Positions 14,906 through 22,589 of a stretch of 24,362 bases of DNA are shown here, piece by piece; position 1 is the first letter of the stretch; each line of letters starts with the position of its first letter. This stretch comes from an uncultured Collinsella sp. (GTDB taxonomy: Bacteria > Actinomycetota > Coriobacteriia > Coriobacteriales > Coriobacteriaceae): assembly GCA_900547025.1 (NCBI GenBank), contig UREZ01000022.1:1-24362 (forward strand). The letters are read 5' to 3'. The notes beneath the pieces were generated by a model that was not told the DNA's origin, made no database searches, and saw only the letters and a list, made by a program, of their open reading frames with translations. The translations under genes were made by a program, and so were the position numbers.

Positions 14906-14954
14906 CGCTCCCCCTCAAAGGGATAGAACGAATTTGTCAAATAGGCAGGTATCA

Positions 14955-15917
14955 TCACGATTTTCTCAAGATGTTCGTAATCCAGAGCAAAAGCGCGGTC
15001 TGAGAATCGGCCGAACCCTTCAGCGCGAGCTCCACATCGACCGCGCCCTCGAGCGCGGCAACGAGCTCTGCCATCGAAAAGCGACGTGCCCAGGTCAGGT
15101 GATTCTTGACCTGCCAGGACTGGAGCTTAAGCGTTGCGGCCAGCTCACGACCCTGTCCGCGCGCATCGAGCGCCTTGCCAACGATAAGCTCGCGGATGCG
15201 GCCGCACAGCAATGTGTAAGTCCACACGTAGCTCTTGGCGGGCAGTAGATTGAAGAGCTCGAGCGAGCGTCGCATGTCACGGGCCGAGACCGCATTGAGA
15301 AAGTCCCAGGGCTGGACTTCGGCCGTGCGCACAATCCAGCGCTCCACATCGGCAAGCTCAATCTGGGGCGCCTCGACCATCTGGGCAAGCTTAGCCAAAT
15401 CGTTATCGAGCATACGAGTGTTTTCACCCGAGCGTGAGACGAGTTCCTCGGCGGCCGCCGTCGTGATCGACTTGCCGTGCTGCGTCGCCATCTGCTGCAC
15501 GCGGCGCGGTAGCTCCCAGCGCTTGGTGCCGGAGCAATCGATCACGGCCTTCTTGTCGATCTTGGCGATCGCCTTATACAGGCGCGTGTTCTTGGCAAGC
15601 GAGTCGGCAATGATGAGGCAGACCGTTGTGGGGCTGGGACTTGCCAGATACTCAACGAGCGGCTCCGAGACCGCCTTGGCGAGCTTTGAACAACCATCGA
15701 GGATCACCAGGCGAAACTCGCTGCCCATGGGAAAGGTGTTGAGCGATCCGATAATGGACTCGATATCGGGGTCCTTGGTCATGTCGCGCTCGTCGAGGTT
15801 GAACTCGACCATACCCGACTTTTCCAGACGCGCTTTCATACGCGAGACGGCGTGATCGCGCTTGACTCCGTCGGTACCGACGATCAGATATGCCGGCAGC
15901 AGACCGGTTTCGGACAT
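14955..15917 (-). CDS. holA: DNA polymerase III subunit delta
   Basis: A 320-residue clamp-loader subunit that opens the beta sliding clamp. The N-terminal segment LLPAYLIVGTDGVKRDHAVSRMKARL resembles the start of HolA proteins, including the degenerate P-loop region. The middle has FRLVILDGCSKLAK, and the C-terminal collar region has the helical pattern SARDMRRSLELFNLL. The frame is open to 15980, but the ATG at 15917 has a very strong GGGAGGGGAG site and the right N-terminus. It follows comEC after 78 nt and precedes rpsT, the same order as in Bacillus subtilis. Confidence 0.93.
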   Translation of the reverse strand: MSETGLLPAYLIVGTDGVKRDHAVSRMKARLEKSGMVEFNLDERDMTKDPDIESIIGSLNTFPMGSEFRLVILDGCSKLAKAVSEPLVEYLASPSPTTVCLIIADSLAKNTRLYKAIAKIDKKAVIDCSGTKRWELPRRVQQMATQHGKSITTAAAEELVSRSGENTRMLDNDLAKLAQMVEAPQIELADVERWIVRTAEVQPWDFLNAVSARDMRRSLELFNLLPAKSYVWTYTLLCGRIRELIVGKALDARGQGRELAATLKLQSWQVKNHLTWARRFSMAELVAALEGAVDVELALKGSADSQTALLLWITNILRKS

Positions 15918-15957
15918 TGCGCTCCCCTCCCGCAGGCCTTCGTATTCGCTCCGTGCC

Positions 15958-15987
15958 ATTCTAGCCCAGGGGCCCACCACACGCCAA
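15958..15987 (-). promoter_or_regulatory. Possible promoter for holA
   Basis: On the minus strand, TTGGCG (15987-15982) and TAGAAT (15963-15958, five of six) are separated by 18 nt in the gap after comEC. The transcript would begin about 33 nt before the holA ATG. Confidence 0.45.
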
Positions 15988-15995
15988 CGACGTCG

Positions 15996-18299
15996 TCACG
16001 GTCGCTGGCATCGCATCGCAAAGCCATTCGCAGTCGGCGTGACGGTAATGTCGCCGTGTTCGATAGTGCACGCGAACACGCCGCCCGCTTCCTTAACGGC
16101 ATCGATGCAGGCATCGGACGGATGGCCGTATCGATTCCCTTCGCCCGCACTCGCGAGGGAAAGCTCGGGCTTCAGGACGTCCAGCAACTCATCATCGACT
16201 GAAACCTTAGAGCCGTGATGCCCAAGTTTAAGTACGTCGATATCCCCCACCTCCTGCACGAATTCCCGTTCTTGGTCGATCTCGGCATCACCGGTGAGGA
16301 GCATACGCAGGCCCTTGCCTTCCTGAACATATGAGAGCAGCAGGACAAGCGAGTCCTCATTTCCCTCGCCATCCACGGACTCGAATGGCCACATCACGCG
16401 GGCGCAAAATGAGCCGATGTCGACTGTATCCCCACGGCGCACCTGCCGATACTCCACGCCAGGTCGGTTCAATACCTCGGCAGGAGCATCCTCCAGCGCA
16501 TCAGCCGCCACGGCAATCGTTCCGACCGAAAACTGTTCGAGCACGGCAGGCAGACCACCCCAGTGGTCCTCATCCCAATGCGTCACAAAGACGGCATCGA
16601 TATGGTGCACGTTATTGCGAACCAACGCCGCCACCACGCGCTCGTCGAGCCCGCAGTCGACGAGCGCTACTGCGCCGCCCTCGCGGATAAGTATCGCATC
16701 GGCCTGGCCCACATCGAGTACCGTCACCGAAGGCGGAGCGAATCGATCCCAGTAGACGTATGGAATCGCAGCCAAGAGCACCAGGCATGCAAGCCCCACC
16801 GCCATAGGACGTGCACGGGGACGCGGCCACCAGACCAGCAGAACCGCCAGCAAACACGGCACTAGGTAAATCCACATGCTATCGGGCGGCACGCTCACGG
16901 ATGCACCCGGCACGGCGGCAAACAGCTGCTCAAAGAACAGCGCGCAACGGGCGGCAATCATGGGCACAACGAGCGCCCAAGTCCGCAACGGCGCCACGAG
17001 CGAAAAGGGAACCAGCACGATCGACACAGCAAGCAGTACGCTCACCACCGGACCGATGACCGCATTTGCCAACGGAGCAATGAGCGAGAACGTACCGAAG
17101 GCAGGAATGGTAATGGGGAGCGTCGCCAACTGCGAGCACAGTGTGACGGAAAGCATACTGGCAATGCCCGATGGCACACCCAGCTCACCCAAAGCGTAGG
17201 AGGCGTACGGGCAAAAGCACAGGATGGCAAAGACGCTGGCACATGAAAGCTGAAAGCCCATCTCGAACAGCACCGTCGGCCGCAGTAGCACAAAGATGGA
17301 CATGGTTACCAAGAGTGCCGATTCGCCGTGCCGGCGACGCCCCGCGCCGTTTACGACAAGCGTCGCGAACACCATGCAGCACGCGCGCACGGCCGAAGGA
17401 GACGCGCCCGTAAAGGCAGCGTAGCCAACAAGCGTTATCGCCAATATCGCCCGCTGAAGACCACGTGAGCACCGAGTCTTTTGCAATGCGCCCTCGATTA
17501 CAAACCCCACGATAGCCAAATGGCTGCCCGAGACGGCGATAAGATGCGCCGTCCCCGTCACCGAAAACCAATCGCCCGCCGGCTGGGCGCGCAGCTCGGC
17601 CGAACGACCGCAGGCGACACCGGCTATGAGCGCACGCGCCGGGTCGGTCGCAGGCGCAATGGACGCAAGCAGCCCATTTCGCAGCCGAAGCAGCGGCCCC
17701 GGAGAGCCCTCATCGACCGGCACAATCCGAACGGCTTGAACCTTGCGCACCTCGCCTCGGAGCACGCGCGATCGTCCATATGCATCGTTCTCAAAACGTG
17801 AAACGCGACCGATAACACGCACGTGCGCCCCGACCTTGAGCTCGCGGTCACACGATAGGCGAACCGTTGCCAAGTTCTTACCGTCCGCGCGTGCCTCGCA
17901 GGTATAGGAATACACGTCGTCGTTTATGGATGGATCACCCTGCACGACAAACTCGAGGCTGCTTGCCGCTCGACCGTCGAGCGCCTTCGAGGCGCCTAGC
18001 GTGCCCACAGCCCACCACGCCGAGACGACCGCTCCCGGCACGAGACCGACGGACGCGGCATACAGCCACCACTTCCAAGGGGCAAGCCACGCACAAGATT
18101 GAGCCAGCACAACGAATACCGCCGCCGCAACGGGAATGGCCCATAGCAGCCCGACCGCCGACGCCTGCTCCCTCAGCAGCGCATCAGCGGCCACGTTGAG
18201 CACCAAGGCGCAGCTCATGCACATGCCGGCACACAGGGCCATCGTCCATGGCATCAGGGGCCGCGGAGGCATCACATGTTCGCGCTCGGTCGCACTCAT
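15996..18299 (-). CDS. comEC: DNA internalization channel protein ComEC
   Basis: A 767-residue polytopic membrane protein that carries single-stranded DNA across the membrane during transformation. Hydrophobic segments near the N-terminus surround a soluble OB-like domain with NDVYSYTCEARADG. The competence channel domain includes GVACGRSAELR and the conserved TGTAHLIAVSGSHLAIVG. The C-terminal domain from about 520 is a metallo-beta-lactamase fold with LDVGQADAILI, HWDEDH (574-579), LLTGDAE and LGHHGSKVS (about 691-699), so the putative nuclease site is intact. The ATG at 18299 overlaps the comEA stop as ATGA, so the two are translationally coupled. The protein is full-length with no frameshift. 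Confidence 0.95.
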   Translation of the reverse strand: MSATEREHVMPPRPLMPWTMALCAGMCMSCALVLNVAADALLREQASAVGLLWAIPVAAAVFVVLAQSCAWLAPWKWWLYAASVGLVPGAVVSAWWAVGTLGASKALDGRAASSLEFVVQGDPSINDDVYSYTCEARADGKNLATVRLSCDRELKVGAHVRVIGRVSRFENDAYGRSRVLRGEVRKVQAVRIVPVDEGSPGPLLRLRNGLLASIAPATDPARALIAGVACGRSAELRAQPAGDWFSVTGTAHLIAVSGSHLAIVGFVIEGALQKTRCSRGLQRAILAITLVGYAAFTGASPSAVRACCMVFATLVVNGAGRRRHGESALLVTMSIFVLLRPTVLFEMGFQLSCASVFAILCFCPYASYALGELGVPSGIASMLSVTLCSQLATLPITIPAFGTFSLIAPLANAVIGPVVSVLLAVSIVLVPFSLVAPLRTWALVVPMIAARCALFFEQLFAAVPGASVSVPPDSMWIYLVPCLLAVLLVWWPRPRARPMAVGLACLVLLAAIPYVYWDRFAPPSVTVLDVGQADAILIREGGAVALVDCGLDERVVAALVRNNVHHIDAVFVTHWDEDHWGGLPAVLEQFSVGTIAVAADALEDAPAEVLNRPGVEYRQVRRGDTVDIGSFCARVMWPFESVDGEGNEDSLVLLLSYVQEGKGLRMLLTGDAEIDQEREFVQEVGDIDVLKLGHHGSKVSVDDELLDVLKPELSLASAGEGNRYGHPSDACIDAVKEAGGVFACTIEHGDITVTPTANGFAMRCQRP

Positions 18300-19009
18300 A
18301 CGCAGATGCAATCTTTGATTTTGGCAAGCTTCTTCTCGCCGATTCCCGACACACGCATCAGATCGTCAACCGAGGCAAAAGCACCGTTCTTTGTCCGCTC
18401 ATCGATAATCGACCGGGCCATGGAGGGACCGATGCCCGAAAGCGTCTGTAGCTCTGCCGAGCTTGCCGTATTAATGTTTACTAGGCCTGTTGCGCTACTC
18501 ACGCCCGATGACGCGGAAGCCCCACCATCAACATCGGCTTCCGCAATGGGCGCCTGCTGCTCCCCTTCCGTTGGAACGTGGATTTTTTGTCCATCGACGA
18601 CCTTGGATGCCCGATTGAGCCCCGTAACGTCTGCCTCGGGCGTCAGCCCGCCGGCGGCATCAATCGCCTGAGCCACCCGCGCGCCGTCCTTGAGACGATA
18701 TACACCGGGCGACACAACGGCGCCATCGACATCGACATAGACCTCTGCCGCGGCAGAAGCCTTAGTCGAAGAGCCTTCGGATGTCTTTCCGCTCGAAGCA
18801 TCGCCGGATCCCGGCTCCACCAACGAGCCCAAACCATCAGTGCGCTCAAACGACACGCCGCCGGCACCGCCGCCAAGGTTCGCCATCGCCAAGCCGCTCG
18901 CCATCGCAATGACGCCCAGCATCGCCACCACCACAGCCTTATGACCGAGCAGCTTGCCTGCCCAGCGGTCCATCTTTTTGACCCGTTCGTGTTGTTCGCG
19001 CTGCGCCAT
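18296..19009 (-). CDS. comEA: Competence DNA-binding receptor ComEA
   Basis: A 237-residue membrane-anchored protein that binds incoming double-stranded DNA outside the cell membrane. A basic N-terminal stretch precedes one membrane segment (about 24-45). A Ser/Gly-rich linker leads to an SLBB domain (about 88-146, VYVDVDGAVVSPGVY). The C-terminal helix-hairpin-helix pair (175-237) carries VNINTASSAELQTLSGIGPSMA and VSGIGEKKLAKI. The ATG at 19009 has GGAGG at 7-nt spacing; the longer frame to 19087 lacks one. ComEB is not encoded between comEA and comEC, unlike in Bacillus. Upstream lies a 12-bp palindrome and repeats described as a separate feature. Confidence 0.93.
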   Translation of the reverse strand: MAQREQHERVKKMDRWAGKLLGHKAVVVAMLGVIAMASGLAMANLGGGAGGVSFERTDGLGSLVEPGSGDASSGKTSEGSSTKASAAAEVYVDVDGAVVSPGVYRLKDGARVAQAIDAAGGLTPEADVTGLNRASKVVDGQKIHVPTEGEQQAPIAEADVDGGASASSGVSSATGLVNINTASSAELQTLSGIGPSMARSIIDERTKNGAFASVDDLMRVSGIGEKKLAKIKDCICV

Positions 19010-19065
19010 AACAAAACCTCCCAACAACATCGTGTCAGGAAAAGAGCCCTGCAACAGCCATGCTT

Positions 19066-19107
19066 CAAAACCGGTTTTCGCGGTCAAACCAAAAGCCGAC
19101 CAAAACC
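19066..19107 (-). promoter_or_regulatory. Palindrome and direct repeats upstream of comEA, possible operator
   Basis: AAAACCGGTTTT (19067-19078) is a perfect 12-bp palindrome about 58 nt before the comEA ATG. ACCAAAAGC (19088-19096) and ACCAAAACC (19099-19107) are direct repeats 11 bp apart, one helical turn. A good -35-like TTGACC (minus strand, 19087-19082) lies between them, though no good -10 follows at 17 nt. Regulator unknown. Confidence 0.35.
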
Positions 19108-19180
19108 TTGCACAAATCTGTCCATTTATTCAGGCACACGTCAGCAAATGAACACTTAGCCGCAAAATGCCCAGATAGCA

Positions 19181-19213
19181 AAAGACCGACGATGCAAGAG
19201 CATCGTCGGTCTA
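19181..19213 (-). terminator. Intrinsic terminator of the mihF-gmk-rpoZ-thiI unit
   Basis: AGACCGACGATGC (19183-19195) pairs perfectly with GCATCGTCGGTCT (19200-19212), a 13-bp stem with a 4-nt loop. On the minus strand the end of the stem merges into TTTT. It lies 10 nt after the thiI stop codon. Confidence 0.88.
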
Positions 19214-19222
19214 TGCACAAAT

Positions 19223-20467
19223 TTACTCGTGATCTTGGTAAATCTCACGCGGAGCAAGCTCCGAATGTTTGCATTTTAAGGTCTTAGGGGCCTTATACGT
19301 GTTGCTTTCGAAGTCGATGTACTCGGCCTGCTTGAGTAGGCGCTCGATCATCTCCTCGTGATCGAACAACTCCCAGGCCTCATGCACGGCATCGAGTTTA
19401 GCGTGCGTCTCGGGACGACGCGGCATAAACAGCGTGCAGCAGTCGGGAGCGGCCTCAGTCGAGATATCGAACGTACCAATCTCCTCGGCGCGCGCGATAA
19501 TCTCCTGCTTGTCCGAACCGATGAGCGGACGGAACACGGGGATCTTCACGGCCTCGTTAACGGCCATGATATTCTCAAGCGTTTGGGAGGCAACCTGTCC
19601 AAGCGATTCGCCCGTCACGATGGCCTTGGCGCCCTCGATGTGTGCAATGCGCTCGGCAACCGAATACATAATGCGGCGATACATGATCACGCGCAGGTTG
19701 CTGGGACAGGTGACCGAAATCTCACGCTGGCAGTCGCCAAACGGCACCACGTACAGGCGGCCGATCTGGACACCCGGCTCAAGCGCACGGATGATGTCCT
19801 GCACCAAATACTCGCTCGTGTCGGGCGTCTGCGGACGACCTGAGAAATGCACCGGCACGCACACCGCGCCACGACGCGCGAGCATCCAGGTCGCCACCGG
19901 AGAATCAATACCCGACGACAGCAGCGTCACGACCTTGCCGGCAGAACCCACCGGCAGACCGCCCACGCCGCGCTCGGAGCGTGCGTACACGTAAACGCTA
20001 CCCTGGACCACCAGTACGTGCACCATCGCGTCGGGGTCGTGCATTTGAACCTTTTTATCGGGGAAGGCCTCACACAGTACCTCGCCCACCTGTCGATTGA
20101 TATCAATCGAGGTGAGCTCGTAGTCGGTGTTAGAGCGCTTGGCATGCACCTTAAACGACTCAAAGGGACCAAACTCGCGCAGCGCCTTCACGGCGGCGGC
20201 GCAGTACTCCTGCGGGTCGCGGTTCGTGTGATATGCCAGGGACACGCGGGCAACGCCGGGTACGGTGCGAATGACGCGCGCCGCCTCGTCGGCCTGATGC
20301 TCATTAAAGGTCACGAGGATATAACCGGAAATTCGAGACACGGCATTCACGGAAAAGGCGGCCAAGGCCGCCTTGATGTTATCCATGAGGATATGCTCAA
20401 AATGTGCGCGGTTCTTGCCCTTCAGTCCAACCTCGTGATAGTGGACCAGGCAGACGCGGGCTGCCAT
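19223..20467 (-). CDS. thiI: tRNA 4-thiouridine synthase ThiI (no rhodanese domain)
   Basis: A 414-residue enzyme that adenylates tRNA U8 and transfers sulfur to form s4U; some homologues also serve thiamine synthesis. A ferredoxin-like N-terminus and THUMP domain occupy about 1-165. The PP-loop SSGIDSPVATWML begins at 184. The conserved DCCTLFMPRRPETHA near 345-360 carries the family cysteine. The C-terminal rhodanese domain of E. coli ThiI is missing, as in Bacillus, so a partner cysteine desulfurase must supply sulfur (inference; none is seen here). The ATG follows the rpoZ stop directly (TAAATG) and lacks a strong ribosome binding site, so reinitiation is likely. Confidence 0.95.
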   Translation of the reverse strand: MAARVCLVHYHEVGLKGKNRAHFEHILMDNIKAALAAFSVNAVSRISGYILVTFNEHQADEAARVIRTVPGVARVSLAYHTNRDPQEYCAAAVKALREFGPFESFKVHAKRSNTDYELTSIDINRQVGEVLCEAFPDKKVQMHDPDAMVHVLVVQGSVYVYARSERGVGGLPVGSAGKVVTLLSSGIDSPVATWMLARRGAVCVPVHFSGRPQTPDTSEYLVQDIIRALEPGVQIGRLYVVPFGDCQREISVTCPSNLRVIMYRRIMYSVAERIAHIEGAKAIVTGESLGQVASQTLENIMAVNEAVKIPVFRPLIGSDKQEIIARAEEIGTFDISTEAAPDCCTLFMPRRPETHAKLDAVHEAWELFDHEEMIERLLKQAEYIDFESNTYKAPKTLKCKHSELAPREIYQDHE

Positions 20468-20749
20468 TTAGGCTTCAGCAACCTTGTGGCCGAGCGCCTT
20501 CTCGTAACGGGCCTCGTCGTAAGAGATGTCGCCGTCGACAATCTCGTCCATAGCCATCGAGATGGTATCGGCACCGGAAAGCCCGATGGTGATGTCATCG
20601 ACATCCTGGACGGCAAGCACGCGGTTGTGCTGGCCACGCAGCATGCTATTGATGTCGCAGGCGCGCTTGGAGGCAAGCGAAGCGAGCAGGAAGCGGTTGT
20701 GATCGGTCTTCTCCAGAAGATCGTCAATGCAAGGCTTTACAACGGACAC
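20468..20749 (-). CDS. rpoZ: DNA-directed RNA polymerase subunit omega
   Basis: A 93-residue subunit that clamps and stabilises the beta' subunit of RNA polymerase. The pattern fits omega: CIDDLLEKTDHNRFLLASLASKRACDIN near the start, and an acidic middle followed by YDEARYEKALGHK. Start GTG at 20749 with GAGG close upstream, overlapping the gmk stop (5-nt gap). The gmk-rpoZ pair is nearly universal, which supports the call for a short protein. It is followed at once by thiI, where coaBC is the more usual downstream neighbour. Confidence 0.9.
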   Translation of the reverse strand: MSVVKPCIDDLLEKTDHNRFLLASLASKRACDINSMLRGQHNRVLAVQDVDDITIGLSGADTISMAMDEIVDGDISYDEARYEKALGHKVAEA

Positions 20750-20754
20750 GGACC

Positions 20755-21324
20755 TCAGATCCTTTCATGCATATCGAGAACGCGAACGAGCTCATCGGTC
20801 GCGCGGTCGAGATCGTCATTCACCACGACGTCGTCGTAGCGGTCGGCAAGGGCAAGCTCATCGGCGGCGTTTGCCATACGCAGCTCGATTGTCTCGGGCG
20901 TCTCGGTACCGCGACCGACCAGACGCTCGCGGAGTACCTCAAGCGAAGGCGGCTTGATAAAGATCAGCACGGCCTCGGGGAAACGCTCCTTCACCTGCAG
21001 GGCACCCTGGACATCGATCTCCAAAATCAGAGATGCGCCAGAGGCGAGCTTGGATGTGACCTCGCTCACCAACGTGCCGTAGCAGTTACCGTGGACCTCG
21101 GCCCACTCAACAAACTCACCGTTTGCCACGCGGCGGTCGAACTCCTCGCGCGTCAGAAAAAAGTAGTTGACGCCGTCGACCTCACCTTTGCGTGGTGCTC
21201 GCGTGGTAGCCGAAACCGTCAGGCCCAGGTTCGAGCGGCGCTCGCGCACACGAGTGACGAGCGTACCCTTGCCTGCGCCTGACGGTCCAGAAATCACAAA
21301 GAGCTTGGAATCCTGAGCGCTCAC
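20755..21324 (-). CDS. gmk: Guanylate kinase
   Basis: A 189-residue enzyme that phosphorylates GMP to GDP in guanine nucleotide synthesis. The P-loop GPSGAGKG lies at 13-20, and the GMP-binding region has SATTRAPRKGEVDGVNYFF, followed by GEFVEWAEVHGNCYGT and LILEIDVQGA, all diagnostic. Length is typical. The start is GTG at 21324, immediately after the mihF stop (TAAGTG), with no recognisable Shine-Dalgarno, so translation probably depends on ribosomes finishing mihF. The mihF-gmk-rpoZ order is characteristic of Actinobacteria. Confidence 0.97.
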   Translation of the reverse strand: MSAQDSKLFVISGPSGAGKGTLVTRVRERRSNLGLTVSATTRAPRKGEVDGVNYFFLTREEFDRRVANGEFVEWAEVHGNCYGTLVSEVTSKLASGASLILEIDVQGALQVKERFPEAVLIFIKPPSLEVLRERLVGRGTETPETIELRMANAADELALADRYDDVVVNDDLDRATDELVRVLDMHERI

Positions 21325-21633
21325 TTATTTGGTCAGCTGCTCGAGGAGCTGCTCGCGCTGACGGACGCCGAGGCCCTGGACGCGACGGGTAGCGGAGATA
21401 CCGAGCTCCTCCATGATCTTGGCGGCCTTGGCCTTGCCATAACCAGGGAGAGACTCGATGAGGGTGGAAACCTTCATGCGGGAAGCGATGGGGTCATCGG
21501 AGTTGAGCACGGACTCGAGGGACTTCTCGCCCTTCTTAATCTGCTCGCGAAGCTCAGCGCGGGCGTGACGTGCGGCAGCAGCCTTCTCAAGAGCCTGCTT
21601 GCGCTGCTCATCGGTAAGCTGAGGGAGTGCCAT
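21325..21633 (-). CDS. mihF: Integration host factor, actinobacterial type (mIHF)
   Basis: A 102-residue nucleoid-associated DNA-binding protein, unrelated in fold to E. coli IHF, that bends and compacts DNA. The N-terminus MALPQLTDEQRKQALEKAAAAR and the segment SRMKVSTLIESLPGYGKAKAA fit the family; the SLPGYGKAKA loop (61-70) belongs to the helix-two-turn-helix DNA-binding domain. The ATG at 21633 has GGAGG at 5-nt spacing; a TTG at 21645 lies upstream of that site and is rejected. The gene sits between pyrF and gmk as in other Actinobacteria. It supports actinobacterial origin and probably starts its own transcription unit. Confidence 0.93.
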   Translation of the reverse strand: MALPQLTDEQRKQALEKAAAARHARAELREQIKKGEKSLESVLNSDDPIASRMKVSTLIESLPGYGKAKAAKIMEELGISATRRVQGLGVRQREQLLEQLTK

Positions 21634-21671
21634 TCGTACCTCCAAAAAGTTAGGTTATATCTGATTCAATA

Positions 21672-21710
21672 ATTGGCATTTTAGCACGTAGAACGTACAA
21701 AATGCCCAAT
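21672..21710 (-). promoter_or_regulatory. mihF promoter embedded in an inverted repeat
   Basis: Minus-strand TGCTAAAAT (21686-21678) is an extended -10, predicting a start near 21671 and a leader of about 38 nt. It lies within an 11-bp inverted repeat, ATTGGCATTTT (21672-21682) against AAAATGCCCAAT (21699-21710, one bulged base), with an inner ACGT pair. No good -35 was found. The overlap suggests an operator; the protein that would bind is unknown. Confidence 0.45.
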
Positions 21711-21769
21711 CGCGGCTCCATAGGTTAGACGATACCCGCAAAAAGTGCAATATACTGCGCCCAAAGTTA

Positions 21770-21827
21770 AGCCCCTGACCTGCGATTCCACACAAAGGAT
21801 GGGAAAGTTTACGCAGGCACAGGGGCT
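21770..21827. terminator. Long 14-bp inverted repeat between pyrF and mihF: terminator or small RNA
   Basis: AGCCCCTG plus CCTGCG (21770-21784) pairs with CGCAGG plus CAGGGGCT (21812-21827), 14 bp with a small internal bulge and a 27-nt apical region. On the minus strand it would end the pyr operon, but the downstream T-run is poor (TTAACTTT). On the plus strand ATTTTG follows, and TATACT at 21751-21756 could be a -10. Orientation is therefore open. Confidence 0.5.
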
Positions 21828-21872
21828 ATTTTGTGCTAATGAGACCCAAAAGTGGTGACTTAGGGGAATCTT

Positions 21873-22589
21873 TTACGAGACGTTTTCGACCAGCTCGGCG
21901 ACGATGGCGTCAAAGGCGGCAACCGGATCGTCGGCACCGGTGATGGGACGGCCCACCACAATGTGGCTTGCACCGCGCTCGATAGCCTGGGAAGGCGTCG
22001 CCACGCGGGACTGGTCACCAAGGGCGGCACCCACCGGACGCACGCCCGGAGTCACGATCAGGGCATCGGGACCCAGCAGCTCACGCATGTCGTGAGCCTC
22101 CATCGGCGAGCACACGATGCCATCGATACCGTTGGCCTGAGCGAGCTTTGCAAGGCGGGCGGCCTCCTCGGACACGGGCGACTCGACGCCGATCTCGCTC
22201 AAGGCATCCTGATTCATGCTCGTGAGAACGGTGATGGCGACGAGCTTGGCGCGGTCCTCGCGCGCCTCCTCGGCACCCTCGCGGCAGGCAGCGAGCATGG
22301 CGCCCGAACCCAAGCCGTGAACCGAAAGCAGGTCGGCACCGGCAAGCGAGGCCGAACGGGCGGCACCGCGAACCTGATGCGGAATATCATGGAACTTAAG
22401 GTCAAGGAAGACCTTAAAGCCCAGGTCCTTAAAGGTCTTGACGATCTCGGGGCCCTCAGCGTAATAGAGCGTCATGCCAACCTTGAGCCAGGCGGCATGG
22501 CCCGAAAGCTCGTGGGCGAGCTCGAGTGCGCGCTCACGGTCGCAGTCGAGGGCGACGATCACACGGTCGCGGACATCGGTCTCTAGCAT
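21873..22589 (-). CDS. pyrF: Orotidine 5'-phosphate decarboxylase
   Basis: A 238-residue enzyme that makes UMP from OMP, the last step of de novo pyrimidine synthesis. The active site DLKFHDIPHQV begins at D63, with catalytic Lys65 and Asp68. An early VALDCDRERALEL gives the first substrate-binding Asp, and VTPGVRP binds phosphate near the C-terminus. It is the short, group I form, unlike the longer version in many other Actinobacteria. The frame is open to 22838, but the ATG at 22589 has AGGTG at 7-nt spacing and overlaps the pyrD stop by 7 nt (ATGCTAG), so the two are coupled. Confidence 0.96.
   Translation of the reverse strand: MLETDVRDRVIVALDCDRERALELAHELSGHAAWLKVGMTLYYAEGPEIVKTFKDLGFKVFLDLKFHDIPHQVRGAARSASLAGADLLSVHGLGSGAMLAACREGAEEAREDRAKLVAITVLTSMNQDALSEIGVESPVSEEAARLAKLAQANGIDGIVCSPMEAHDMRELLGPDALIVTPGVRPVGAALGDQSRVATPSQAIERGASHIVVGRPITGADDPVAAFDAIVAELVENVS

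Noticed and set aside
14934..14939. TTGACA upstream of rpsT as the -35 of its promoter
   Set aside because: It is 31 nt from the clear -10 TATAGT; no -10 lies at 16-18 nt spacing.
21763..21833. Signal recognition particle RNA or a known riboswitch at the pyrF-mihF hairpin
   Set aside because: The conserved GGAAGGAAGCAG-type loop of SRP RNA is absent, and I could not match it to a riboswitch consensus I know.
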